64,000 nucleotides of DNA from JALYYC01 sp963795805 (lineage in GTDB: Bacteria > Chloroflexota > Dormibacteria > CF-121): positions 868,001 through 932,000 of the forward strand of contig CAWCIV010000004.1 of NCBI GenBank assembly GCA_963795805.1, written 5' to 3'. Below are positions 25,464 through 33,930 of this stretch, in pieces. The position numbers and the translations under genes are program-made. The first letter of the stretch is position 1; every line of letters starts with the position of its first letter. The notes beneath the pieces were generated by a model. It saw nothing but the letters and a program-made list of their open reading frames with translations, searched no databases and had not been told where the DNA came from.

Positions 25464-26444
25464 GTGAAAGCCATCCAGGCTGTGGAGCGGGCAATTGCCG
25501 ATCGATGCCCATTCCGGGGGCCGTTTCCCGCCGATTTTGACGGGTGCGGAACGTATCAGGCGGTCTCCTTCACGGCATTTGACTCTCAGGGAAAGCGGCT
25601 CGGGGATTGGACGACCTGCCGGCATCTCGGCAGCGGTACGTATCCGGGTCAGCGCGGACAGTTCTATCCCCGTTGTACGCTCGGCACGGCGGATGACCGG
25701 ATCCACTGGCTCGCGCGGGTCAGCCCGGCCCGCCTGGAGGTCGTGCGGGCACTCCAGCAGGAGTTTGAAGCCTACGTCGAACCCTACCGGGCGGCCCTGG
25801 CCGAGGCAAAGGCGAAGTGCCTCGCTACCACGTCCCCCGGCACGCGAGCGGAACTGGATAAGCAGCTCGCCTCCTACCAGGACGTCATCTACCGATTTCT
25901 CGAGGAGCGAAAGACGCGATGCGAAGCGGTCGGCCTCCCAATCGATCGTGTCATGGCCGTCGTCAGGGCGGGGGCCCGGGCCTGGGCGGCCAGTCCGTCA
26001 CTCGAGGCGTCCCGTGTCGACGAGGCAGCGCTTGGGGCATTCGCGCCACACTTTCAGGGCTTTGTTGCCGAACCGCTGGAAACTCCCTGGCGACGGCCGG
26101 TCAGAGAGGTCGAATCGCTTTACGAGGACTCGATCCTTCGCATCGTCAGGGCAGACGGTCCGGGGCTCCGATTCATGGGGAGCATCGATGCCTCCAACCT
26201 GGCGGCCGTCTCAAAGACCGTGCTGAGCCATATCGATGGAAGCCAGGATTGCCACCTCGACGTCAGCGGCTTACTGTTCTGTGACGTTGGCGGTCTTCGC
26301 GCGATCGTGGAGGCCGCCCAACGCGTGGCTGGGAAACGTAGGGTCTACCTCGACGGCCTGCCCGCTTACGTCACAAGGATCACCGCGCTCGCCGGTTGGG
26401 ACAAGCAACCGAATCTGGTCGCCGTTCCCATGGAGCAGTCGTGA
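25464..26444 (+). CDS. STAS-domain protein (anti-sigma antagonist type)
   Basis: 326 residues. The N-terminal 70 residues hold four cysteines (CPFRGPFPADFDGCG, WTTCRHLG, FYPRCTLG), a possible metal or redox site. A helical middle follows, and residues about 225-320 form a STAS domain: ILRIVRADGPGLRFMGSIDASN, then HLDVSGLLFCDVGGLRAIVEAA, where the Ser of DVSG and the Asp of DVGG mark the usual phosphorylation and recognition loop. Overlaps the next gene (GTGA), an anti-sigma-kinase-like protein, so the pair is a likely partner-switching module. Confidence 0.75.
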   Translation: MKAIQAVERAIADRCPFRGPFPADFDGCGTYQAVSFTAFDSQGKRLGDWTTCRHLGSGTYPGQRGQFYPRCTLGTADDRIHWLARVSPARLEVVRALQQEFEAYVEPYRAALAEAKAKCLATTSPGTRAELDKQLASYQDVIYRFLEERKTRCEAVGLPIDRVMAVVRAGARAWAASPSLEASRVDEAALGAFAPHFQGFVAEPLETPWRRPVREVESLYEDSILRIVRADGPGLRFMGSIDASNLAAVSKTVLSHIDGSQDCHLDVSGLLFCDVGGLRAIVEAAQRVAGKRRVYLDGLPAYVTRITALAGWDKQPNLVAVPMEQS

Positions 26445-27388
26445 GCCGGCAGGTGGCCCTCGCGGGATACCGGCATGAGGCGTTGTTCTACGCCGGGGAG
26501 AATGAGTTCGTACGGCGCATTGCCGGCTTCCTCCGCGAAGGGATCAAACAGGCTGAGCCCACCCTGGTGGTTGTCAGCGCGAGGAAGATCGATCGATTGC
26601 GACGGGAGCTGGGTCGGCAGGCGCGAGGCGTCCAGTTCGCCGACATGGCGGACGTCGGCGCAAATCCGGCTCGAATCATCCCTGCGTGGCGGCATTTCGT
26701 TGATGCCCACGCCGGCAAAGGTCGCGCCATTCGCGGTGTGGGCGAGCCGATTTATCCGGAACGCGGCGCAGACGAGTTGGCCGAATGCGAGGGCCACGAG
26801 GCCCTGCTCAATGTCGCGTTCGACGACACCATTCCATTCTGGTTGCTCTGCCCGTACGACGTGACCGCGATGCCCACAGCCGTCCTTGCGGAAGCCGAGC
26901 GCAATCATCCGGTCCTCATGCGCGGAAAGCGCGAGACGCAAAGCGTGACCTACCTTGGCCGGCAAGCCGAAATCGCCCCGTTTCTCACGCCGCTTCAGGA
27001 GGCACCCGCCGATGCGGCGGCCTTCGCCTTTACGGCTGGTGACCTGAACGTCCTTCGCGCGATCGTGGCGCGGCACGCGGCGAGGGCCGGCTTCACGCCG
27101 TCGCGGCTGGCGGATCTGGTGTTTGCCGTCAACGAGGTCGCGACGAACAGCGTTCGTCACGGTGGAGGCAGGGGCTTGATGGTCCTCTGGGCTCACGGTG
27201 ACTCGCTCATCGTCGAGATTGGCGATGACGGGCATCTCGAGGGTCAACCGCTGGTTGGCCGTGGCCGTCCCCGCGCCGACATCAGTTCAAGCCGCGGCCT
27301 CTGGCTCGTCAACCAGTTGTGTGACCTGGTGCAGCTTCGATCGTTTGCCACCGGCTTCGTCGTCCGGCTCCGCGTGCGCCGAAGCTAA
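26441..27388 (+). CDS. MEDS-domain sensor with anti-sigma HATPase domain
   Basis: 315 residues. Residues 1-170 are a MEDS domain (YRHEALFYAGENEFVRRIAGFLREGI; IPFWLLCPYD), found in one-carbon and other sensors of Actinobacteria. Residues 190-315 are an RsbW-like HATPase: LVFAVNEVATNSVRHGG (N-box), IGDDG (G1) and SSRGLWLVNQLCD (G2). It would bind or phosphorylate a STAS partner, most likely the product of the overlapping upstream gene. No sigma factor or PP2C phosphatase gene is nearby. Confidence 0.8.
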   Translation: MSRQVALAGYRHEALFYAGENEFVRRIAGFLREGIKQAEPTLVVVSARKIDRLRRELGRQARGVQFADMADVGANPARIIPAWRHFVDAHAGKGRAIRGVGEPIYPERGADELAECEGHEALLNVAFDDTIPFWLLCPYDVTAMPTAVLAEAERNHPVLMRGKRETQSVTYLGRQAEIAPFLTPLQEAPADAAAFAFTAGDLNVLRAIVARHAARAGFTPSRLADLVFAVNEVATNSVRHGGGRGLMVLWAHGDSLIVEIGDDGHLEGQPLVGRGRPRADISSSRGLWLVNQLCDLVQLRSFATGFVVRLRVRRS

Positions 27389-27393
27389 CCCGT

Positions 27394-28557
27394 TTGAGCG
27401 CTGATGCGGCGCGCGGCGAGCAGGTGACGCCGCTCGAGCTCTTCTTTGACCTCGTGTTCGTCTTCACCATCACCCAGCTCACCACCCTGCTGGCGCGCGA
27501 TCCGACGCTCGCCGGCGTCACGCAGATGGTGCTCATCTTCGGCAACGTCTGGTGGATGTACGGGGGCTATGCCTGGTTGACGAACGCCGTCCCACCGAAA
27601 GAAACCGGCGTCGTCCTGCTCCTCCTGGTGGGGATGGGCGGTTTCCTGCTGATTGCGCTCGCAATCCCGACCGCCTTCGGCGCGGGTAGCCTCGCCTTTG
27701 GTCTCGGTTACCTCGTCGTCACGCTGGTCCACACCGGCGTCTTCCTGCGCACCTCGCAACAGAGCGTCCTCAAGGCCATGACCGGGCTCGGTCCCTTCAA
27801 CCTGCTCACGGCCGGCCTCCTCCTGTGGGCCGGCATCAGCACCGGTCCCCTCCGATGGGGACTGTTCGGCGCCGGCTTCGTCCTTCACTGGCTGACACCG
27901 ATCCTGACGCGGACTGGTGGCTTCCGGATCCGGACCGCGCACTTTGTTGAGCGACATGGGCTGATCGTCCTGATCGCCATCGGGGAATCCGTCGTCGCGC
28001 TCGGGATCGGGCTTGGAACCGCGGCCCTGCCGGCTGGCCGCGTGCTCGCCGCCGGCCTGGGTCTCGCGTTGGCTGCGGGCCTCTGGTGGCTCTACTTCAA
28101 TGGCGATGAGGAGCGCGCGGTCGCGGCGATGGACCGCGCGCCGCAGGAGCGGCGACCGTGGCTCGCGGTGACGGCCTTCGGCTACGTATTCCTTCCCTTG
28201 CTCGGTGGCATCGTCGTGGTCGCCGCCGGCATGAAGATGGCCGTTGTCGCCTACAACGAGCCGGCCACCCTGCCAACCGCGCTCTTCCTCGCGCTCGGGG
28301 TTGCTGCGTACGCGGTCAGCCTGGCGCTCGTTCGCCTGGTGTTGCATAGCGGCCCATCGGCGATTCGGTTGGCGATCGGGATCATTGCGCTGCCGACCGT
28401 CCTGATCGGACTCGGCATCACGCCGGTGGCGCAGCTCGGCGCTCTGGTGATCATCCTGGCTGTCGGCGCCGTCATCGATACGCTCAGCAGGGGAGCAGGC
28501 CCCAGGCCTGCTTGGCGCGCAGGATTCGAAGCGTCGCATCGTCCACCCGCTGTTTGA
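27394..28557 (+). CDS. Low-temperature-requirement A (LtrA) family membrane protein
   Basis: 387 residues with about 11 membrane helices. The N-terminal VTPLELFFDLVFVFTITQLT is the LtrA signature; FVERHGLIVLIAIGESVVALG is the second conserved block. Function unknown. The TTG start at 27394 is 5 bases after the previous stop, so it is probably in the STAS-MEDS transcript. Its last 25 residues (a Gly/Arg/Pro-rich tail) overlap the convergent GH3 gene by 74 bases. Confidence 0.8.
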   Translation: MSADAARGEQVTPLELFFDLVFVFTITQLTTLLARDPTLAGVTQMVLIFGNVWWMYGGYAWLTNAVPPKETGVVLLLLVGMGGFLLIALAIPTAFGAGSLAFGLGYLVVTLVHTGVFLRTSQQSVLKAMTGLGPFNLLTAGLLLWAGISTGPLRWGLFGAGFVLHWLTPILTRTGGFRIRTAHFVERHGLIVLIAIGESVVALGIGLGTAALPAGRVLAAGLGLALAAGLWWLYFNGDEERAVAAMDRAPQERRPWLAVTAFGYVFLPLLGGIVVVAAGMKMAVVAYNEPATLPTALFLALGVAAYAVSLALVRLVLHSGPSAIRLAIGIIALPTVLIGLGITPVAQLGALVIILAVGAVIDTLSRGAGPRPAWRAGFEASHRPPAV

Positions 28558-29770
28558 AGGCGGGATCGGATGCCACTCGAGACCTGATCCCATGCACCAT
28601 CGCGTCGGCAGGTGCTGCAGTCTTGGAGATGATCATGTCGCCACCGGCCGCGAGGAAGTCGATGGCACGCGTGGCTGGGGGAATCGCGGACACGGCAACG
28701 GTGTCGCCGAGGTCGTCCGAGATGATGACCCCACGGAAGCCCATCGAACCCCTCAGCATCTGAGACATGACGACGGAAGAGAAGGCGGCCAGATGAGCCG
28801 AGTCGATCTGCGTGTACCTGGCCAGCGAGACCATGACGAAGTCGGCGTTGGCCCCGATCCCTCGGCCGAACGACTGCAGGTAGGGGTCGGCGGCGGTGGT
28901 CGCCGTGTCGGTCGCGGTCGTGAAATCCGTATTGCCGGTCACTCGACCGAGGCCCGGAAAGTGCTTGAGGGTGACCGCCACGCCTGACTGCCGCATGCCG
29001 GCCAGAAACGAGACGCCGTGACTGCCAGCCGTGGTGGGATCATGGCCGTATTCGCGCTGCAGCGCGCCAATCGGCTGGTTTTTGGCGTCGGTGCCCGGTG
29101 GGACGACGTCCATGACCGGTGCAAAGTTCAGGTTGATGCCGGCTGCTCGCAGCTGCTGGCCCCAAATTCGCGCGTCGCTCTGGAGAACGGGATACGTCCA
29201 GGTTCCCTGGGTCTGCGCCGAGGGGATGGTCGAGAACCCCGCGCCCTGCATCGCCTGGATCAATCCGCCTTCCTGATTGGCCGCGATGAAAAAGCCGACG
29301 CTCCCCGTCGATGACGGCGACGCCTGCGCCTGGACGGCGGCGGTGACGGCGCGGATGCCGGCAACCCCGGCGGTGCTGCGGTTGACGAACCAGACCGAGC
29401 CGATGTGGTCGGTCCGGATCATGCTGACCTCGGTGGCCCCGAGGCTGTTGTTGGCGAGCCCGAGCTCAAACAGCTGACCGATGCGCTGGTCCTCGGTCAT
29501 GCCAGCGAAGACACGGTCGGCACAGGTGAGGGACGTCGCCGGGGTGAGCGCGGGTCCTGGAGTCGCCGAGGCTGAGGAGGTCGGCGACACGGTGGGGGAG
29601 GGACCGTCGGCTGGGCTCGGAGACGGCTCCGGCGTCGCCGTCGGCGTAGCGATCGCGGTCGGCCGGAACGTCGACGGGCTGCCCGAACTGGCCGAGCATC
29701 CCGCGATCAGGATCGCGAGGGCGGTCCACCAGAGGGCGCGCATCATGGACACAACGGGCACGTCCCCCAT
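28484..29770 (-). CDS. GH3 beta-N-acetylhexosaminidase-like lipoprotein (NagZ type)
   Basis: 428 residues. Lipobox LIAGC near residue 25, then a Thr/Pro/Ser-rich spacer (30-80), then a GH3 barrel: IAANQEGGLIQAM, NLNFAPVMDV, LKHFPGLGRVTGNTDF and GVIISDDLG with the nucleophile Asp. The DSH general-acid loop of classical NagZ after KHFPG is not seen (GNTDFTTA instead). A surface-anchored muropeptide or chitobiose hydrolase is likely. Start taken at ATG 29770; later ATGs at residues 9-10 are possible. Confidence 0.8.
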   Translation of the reverse strand: MGDVPVVSMMRALWWTALAILIAGCSASSGSPSTFRPTAIATPTATPEPSPSPADGPSPTVSPTSSASATPGPALTPATSLTCADRVFAGMTEDQRIGQLFELGLANNSLGATEVSMIRTDHIGSVWFVNRSTAGVAGIRAVTAAVQAQASPSSTGSVGFFIAANQEGGLIQAMQGAGFSTIPSAQTQGTWTYPVLQSDARIWGQQLRAAGINLNFAPVMDVVPPGTDAKNQPIGALQREYGHDPTTAGSHGVSFLAGMRQSGVAVTLKHFPGLGRVTGNTDFTTATDTATTAADPYLQSFGRGIGANADFVMVSLARYTQIDSAHLAAFSSVVMSQMLRGSMGFRGVIISDDLGDTVAVSAIPPATRAIDFLAAGGDMIISKTAAPADAMVHGIRSRVASDPAFKQRVDDATLRILRAKQAWGLLPC

Positions 29771-29823
29771 ATCGTTTCAGCCTACTCGGTGATCGGCGGT
29801 GACGGCCGCTACGCTTAGTCTCG

Positions 29824-30615
29824 ATGAACAGGCAGGAGGCGAAGGCCGCCGCCTTTCGGGCGTTGCATGCCGGCGAAGCGTTCGTGATCCCAAATCCATG
29901 GGACGCGGGGTCGGCCCGGGTGCTGGCGGCGCTCGGATTCAGGGCGCTCGCGACCACCAGTTCGGGGTTTGCCTTCACGCTCGGCCGGCGGGACGGCGAG
30001 GCGACCCTGGAGGATGTCGTCCACCACGTGGAGGCCATCGACCAGGCGACCGACCTCCCGGTCTCGGTTGACCTGGAAAACGGCTACAGCGCCGATCCGG
30101 AGGGGGCCGCGCTGGCGATCGTGCGCGTGGCTGAAGTCGGCGCCGTCGGTGGCTCGATCGAGGACTACGATCCCACCGGCCGGATTTACGAGCTGGCACA
30201 GGCGGCCGAGCGGATCGCGGCCGCGTCAGCGGTGGCGCGGCAACTGGCCTTCGGATTTACCCTGACCGCTCGCGCGGAGAATTACGTCCACGCGAATCCC
30301 GATCTGAAGGATACGATCGCACGCCTTCAGGCATACGAGGCGGCGGGGGCTGACGTGTTGTACGCGCCAGGGCTGCGGACCGTGGGGGAGATCAAGGCCG
30401 TTTGCCAGGCCGTGTCGAAACCGGTGAATGTGCTCGCCCTGCCGGGGCTGTCCCTGGCAGAGGTCATCGGCGCCGGCGCCCGCCGGGTCAGCGTCGGCGG
30501 TGGCCTCACCTGGGTTGCTGTGAAGGCGATGGCCGATGCGGCAACCGCGATCCGCGATGCGGGCGACTTCTCGGTCCTGGCGGCCAGGGTGCCGCTCGAC
30601 CGATGGTTGGCCTAG
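29824..30615 (+). CDS. Isocitrate lyase / PEP mutase family protein
   Basis: 263 residues, the short (beta/alpha)8 form. VIPNPWDAGSARVLAALGFRALATTSSGFA, PVSVDLENGYS (metal-site acidic residues) and GSIEDYDPTGRIYELAQAAERI match the family's oxaloacetate/2-methylisocitrate-lyase-like group. The catalytic Cys region of true isocitrate lyases is absent, as usual in this subgroup. A C-C lyase acting on an alpha-hydroxy or oxo acid is likely; substrate unknown. Confidence 0.78.
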   Translation: MNRQEAKAAAFRALHAGEAFVIPNPWDAGSARVLAALGFRALATTSSGFAFTLGRRDGEATLEDVVHHVEAIDQATDLPVSVDLENGYSADPEGAALAIVRVAEVGAVGGSIEDYDPTGRIYELAQAAERIAAASAVARQLAFGFTLTARAENYVHANPDLKDTIARLQAYEAAGADVLYAPGLRTVGEIKAVCQAVSKPVNVLALPGLSLAEVIGAGARRVSVGGGLTWVAVKAMADAATAIRDAGDFSVLAARVPLDRWLA

Positions 30616-30707
30616 ACCGGGCTGGTGCAGGCTGTCATCGGGGTGTCGATTTGCGGCTCGCCCATTCGATGACTGGGTAGAGACCAACCCATTCACGGGA
30701 GGAAGCT

Positions 30708-31256
30708 ATGAGACTGGTCGCAACCGAGTATTTATCGCTCGACGGAGTCTTCGAGGAGCCAGGCCGCTGGTCGGGACCCTTCTTCAACGAGGAGGCCGCG
30801 GCGTTCAAATGGGCCGAGTTGCAAGCCAGCGATGCCCTGTTGCTCGGGCGCAACACCTACCAGGGCTTCGCCGCAGCCTGGCCCAAGATGACCGCCCAGA
30901 CCGGCGAGTTCGGCCAGAAGATGAATACCATGACCAAGTATGTGGTGTCGTCCACGCTCGACAAGGTCGACTGGACCGGCTCGAAGCTGGTGAAAGGGGA
31001 CATGATTACCCAGGTGCGCCAACTCAAGAAGGAGCCGGGTCACGACCTGCTTCTCTCGGGCAGTGCGCAGCTGTTCAACGCACTGATGGCGGCGGACTTG
31101 ATCGACCGCTATCGGTTCATGGTGCATCCGGTCGTCCTCGGCAAAGGCAAGCGCCTCTTCGCCGACGGCGTTGACAAGAAACCGCTGGCCCTGGCGGAAA
31201 GCAAGTCCTTTGCCTCGGGGATCGTCGTGCTGGAGTTCCGGCCCACCGCCCCATGA
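30708..31256 (+). CDS. RibD C-terminal/dihydrofolate-reductase-like protein
   Basis: 182 residues with the DHFR-like fold of RibD-C proteins: MRLVATEYLSLDGVFEEPGRW start, DALLLGRNTYQGFAAAWP, LLLSGSAQLFNAL, and MVHPVVLGKGKRLF near the end. NADPH-dependent reduction of an unknown substrate is expected. Preceded by a good ribosome binding site (GGGAGG) and overlapping the next gene by 4 bases. Confidence 0.85.
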   Translation: MRLVATEYLSLDGVFEEPGRWSGPFFNEEAAAFKWAELQASDALLLGRNTYQGFAAAWPKMTAQTGEFGQKMNTMTKYVVSSTLDKVDWTGSKLVKGDMITQVRQLKKEPGHDLLLSGSAQLFNALMAADLIDRYRFMVHPVVLGKGKRLFADGVDKKPLALAESKSFASGIVVLEFRPTAP

Positions 31257-31789
31257 CAGGCCGCCGCCGATCACCACTGGGCTCGGTCGCGGGCGGCGTC
31301 GTCGCGGCGGTCGTCGGGACGGCCGCAATGGACGCCCTCTGGTACCGGCGGTATCGACGCGGGGGCGGCCGGGAGGATCCCATTTCCTGGGAGATTGCCC
31401 GCGGCCTCAACGACTGGGAAAAGGCGCCGGTCCCGGCGAAAGTAGGTAAACGGCTGGCCGAGGCGTTTCTTCAGCGTGAACTGCCGCCTGCCTACGCCCA
31501 GCTGATGACCAACGTCATGCACTGGGGCTACGGTCTGTCCTGGGGCGCCGCCTACGGACTCGTGGCCGGATCGGCGCGATCCCGCTCTCCACTGTTGGGA
31601 TTCCCCTTCGGCGCCGGCGTCTGGGCCGCGGACTACGCGATCCTTCCGGTCGGGAAGTTCTACAAGCCGATCTGGGAATACGATGCTCCAACACTCTGGA
31701 AGGATCTCAGCGCGCATCTCGTCTTCGGGCTGGTGACCGCCTGGAGCTTTGCGCTGTTCAGTCGTTTGAGGACCCGGCCTGAGCCGTGA
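31253..31789 (+). CDS. Membrane protein of unknown function
   Basis: 178 residues with about three to four hydrophobic segments (VAGGVVAAVVGTAAMDALWY, LSWGAAYGLVAGS, GAGVWAADYAILPVG, VFGLVTAWSFALF). Overlaps its neighbours by four bases on both sides, so it belongs to the DHFR-like/EthD operon. Family not recognised beyond a resemblance to small DUF1440-like membrane proteins, which is weak. Confidence 0.6.
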   Translation: MTGRRRSPLGSVAGGVVAAVVGTAAMDALWYRRYRRGGGREDPISWEIARGLNDWEKAPVPAKVGKRLAEAFLQRELPPAYAQLMTNVMHWGYGLSWGAAYGLVAGSARSRSPLLGFPFGAGVWAADYAILPVGKFYKPIWEYDAPTLWKDLSAHLVFGLVTAWSFALFSRLRTRPEP

Positions 31790-32118
31790 TCAAGCTCGTC
31801 TACTGCATCGCCCGGCGACCCGGGATGAGCGTCGAGGAATTTTCGCGCTACTGGCACAACGTGCACGGTCCGATCGGTCGCCGCATTCCGGGGCTGCGAC
31901 GTCTCCTGCAAAGCCATACGATCCCGGGAGCGGTTGGCGAACCGCCGCCCTTCGACGGCATGGCGGAACTCTGGTTCGATGACCTGGCCGCGCTCGAGGC
32001 GGCTCGGCAGTCGCCTGAATGGCGAACCTCCAGCGATGATGAGGCCCACTTCGTCGATCAGACGCGCACGGCCCTATTTCTCACCGAGGAGCGTGAGATC
32101 AGGCTCCCCCCAACTTGA
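31786..32118 (+). CDS. EthD-domain protein
   Basis: 110 residues, a single dimeric alpha-beta barrel: IKLVYCIARRPGMSVEEFSRYWHNVHGPIG is the EthD signature. Members assist oxidative degradation pathways or act as small lyases/decarboxylases. Ends overlapping the convergent DUF1801 gene by 20 bases. Confidence 0.85.
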   Translation: MIKLVYCIARRPGMSVEEFSRYWHNVHGPIGRRIPGLRRLLQSHTIPGAVGEPPPFDGMAELWFDDLAALEAARQSPEWRTSSDDEAHFVDQTRTALFLTEEREIRLPPT

Positions 32119-32491
32119 AGGCCTCACGTACCAGCCGTTTGACGGCCGGCCGTTCGGCATCGGCCGCGGAGCGCAGCCGGAGGAACCGCGCGTCTTTGCC
32201 GCTGCCATCGAGGAGACCGGTCCCATCGTCGAGTTCGCGGCCGCGGTAGAAGATCAGGGTCGAGTATTTCGGAAAGGTGCCGATCCCAAGAACGTAACCG
32301 CCGTCGACTCTGTACCGAACGAGCTTCCACATGTAGGAGGCCGTGCGGGGCGGGCCACTCTGATAGGGAGCCTCGACCGCATCGGGCGCCACCGCCTTCA
32401 CCATCCGGCGCGTGGCCATCACGATCGGGCGCACCGCCGTTGGAAGCTTTTTGAGGTTCGCCGAGACGGGCGTCAACGTTTTCATCGCCAC
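32099..32491 (-). CDS. DUF1801-family protein
   Basis: 130 residues from GTG 32491, with AAGGAGTGA upstream. The pattern of charged helices followed by APYQSGPPRTASYMWKLV and YVLGIGTFPKYSTLIFYRG fits the DUF1801/YdhG-like fold. Function unknown. A second, distinct member is encoded inside the ribosomal protein operon at 51814. Confidence 0.65.
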   Translation of the reverse strand: MAMKTLTPVSANLKKLPTAVRPIVMATRRMVKAVAPDAVEAPYQSGPPRTASYMWKLVRYRVDGGYVLGIGTFPKYSTLIFYRGRELDDGTGLLDGSGKDARFLRLRSAADAERPAVKRLVREAFKLGGA

Positions 32492-32568
32492 AGGCTCACT
32501 CCTTCGTTCCGGGTTTTACGCTCCTAGATACGACGAACCGCGCGGGCGCAAATCGACCACGGCGGTCT

Positions 32569-33216
32569 TTAGCGACTTCGCCGGCGGTCGACCGCGCCGG
32601 CGATGAGCTGAACGATCGCAACCCAGCAAAGACCGAGCGTCAGTCCCCCGAGCACGTCCGTGAGCCAGTGGACCCCGAGGTAGAGGCGGCAAAAGCCGAT
32701 GACCACGATCATCGCCGCTGCCCCGGCCGCCAATAAATGCCTGTGAGGGACGGCGGAGGCCAGGACCAGGACCGCGAGCGTCCCGTAGAACGCGGCGGAC
32801 TGCGTCGTATGCCCGGACGGGAACGCCCAGCCCGTATCCGGCGGGCCATATTGCAGCGCCGCCGATGGACGTACGCGTCCGATGACCGGCTTGAGAATTG
32901 CATAGGTGAGGGCGGCGCCACCATAGGCCGCCGCCACGAGCACCGCGGGTAGGATGGTTCGCCGCCGCGCCCAGGAAACAACGCCGATCGCGACCGTGAG
33001 AGGGATGAGCAAGAACGACGAGCCGGCCCAGGTCACGATGCTGAGCAGCGCGGCCAGCCAGCCGATGCGATGTTCGGCCACGAATGTGGCGACCGACGCG
33101 TCCGCGCGCACGAGCCCGCTCTGCGTCACGACCTCCCGGAGGATCTCTCCGAATATCACGAGGCTGGCCACCGCGATCGTTGACCAGGCCCTGAGGGCAC
33201 GTTCCTTGGGCATCAT
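32569..33216 (-). CDS. PAP2-family membrane phosphatase
   Basis: 215 residues, six membrane helices, PAP2 motifs KPVIGRVRP, FPSGHTTQSAAF and CRLYLGVHWLTD, all intact. Third PAP2 domain protein in the window besides 10560 and 11224. Likely a phosphatidic-acid or undecaprenyl-pyrophosphate phosphatase. Begins 35 bases after the SRAP gene on the same strand. Confidence 0.85.
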   Translation of the reverse strand: MMPKERALRAWSTIAVASLVIFGEILREVVTQSGLVRADASVATFVAEHRIGWLAALLSIVTWAGSSFLLIPLTVAIGVVSWARRRTILPAVLVAAAYGGAALTYAILKPVIGRVRPSAALQYGPPDTGWAFPSGHTTQSAAFYGTLAVLVLASAVPHRHLLAAGAAAMIVVIGFCRLYLGVHWLTDVLGGLTLGLCWVAIVQLIAGAVDRRRSR

Positions 33217-33251
33217 TTAAGTATGCGGATGCACCGGGCGGGAGTTGGAAC

Positions 33252-33908
33252 CTAGGCCGGAGGCAGCAGTTCGAGCTGGAACTGCGCCGGCAGCGCAGCG
33301 GGATCGAGCAACTCCGGGCCGTCGTTGCGCACATTGTTGACCAGCGGCGAGGCCGCCACCAGCCGCAACCATCCGTCTGCGCACGGCTTGAGGAGCAGCG
33401 CGATCTGCTCCAGCGACATGTCCTCGAGGACCCAGGTCGCCGCATCGTCGTCGGTCAGGACTACCGGCATTCGGTTGTGCAGGGGGGCGATGTCGGCATT
33501 GGGGACGGTGGTGAGGATCGTCGCCGCCGGGCCGGACTCCCACAGTCCCAACACCGCCGCCAGGTGCAGAAATTTGCCGTCCGCTCGAGAAACGGCCATG
33601 GGGAGGCGCTGGCCGCCACGATGCCACCACTCGTAAAAATGGCTGGCCGGGACCACGACCCGTTTGGCAAGAAGCAGCCGCTGGTAGTAGGGCTTGCTGA
33701 GGGCAGTCTCGGCGCGGAGGTTGAACAGCCCGCCGCCCTTTCCCTCGATGCCCCAGCGCACCACATCGGCTCGGTCGGGGCCAATGGCCAGCACCGGATC
33801 GGTCGGGGCGATGTTATAACGCGGCGGGACCTCGGGGGCCTCCTTCAGCCAGTGGTAGGTCTCGAGTAGCTCCGCCCGAGGCATCGATGAGCCGATCCGG
33901 CCGCACAT
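33252..33908 (-). CDS. SRAP-domain protein (YedK/HMCES family)
   Basis: 218 residues. The catalytic Cys is residue 2 (MCGRIGSS), exposed after Met removal; RYNIAPT, FNLRAETA, ASHFYEWW and APLHNRMPVVL (active-site His) are all present. The family forms a thiazolidine crosslink with abasic sites in single-stranded DNA and so shields them. Lies 22 bases after the PLP lyase gene on the same strand, with no functional link evident. Confidence 0.92.
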   Translation of the reverse strand: MCGRIGSSMPRAELLETYHWLKEAPEVPPRYNIAPTDPVLAIGPDRADVVRWGIEGKGGGLFNLRAETALSKPYYQRLLLAKRVVVPASHFYEWWHRGGQRLPMAVSRADGKFLHLAAVLGLWESGPAATILTTVPNADIAPLHNRMPVVLTDDDAATWVLEDMSLEQIALLLKPCADGWLRLVAASPLVNNVRNDGPELLDPAALPAQFQLELLPPA

Positions 33909-33930
33909 GTCGGACCCATTCTCTCTCTCC

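Noticed and set aside
28484..28557. 74-base convergent overlap of LtrA and GH3 genes as a frameshift in LtrA
   Set aside because: The LtrA membrane core is complete before the overlap and the GH3 C-terminus is well formed, so a simple tail overlap explains it.
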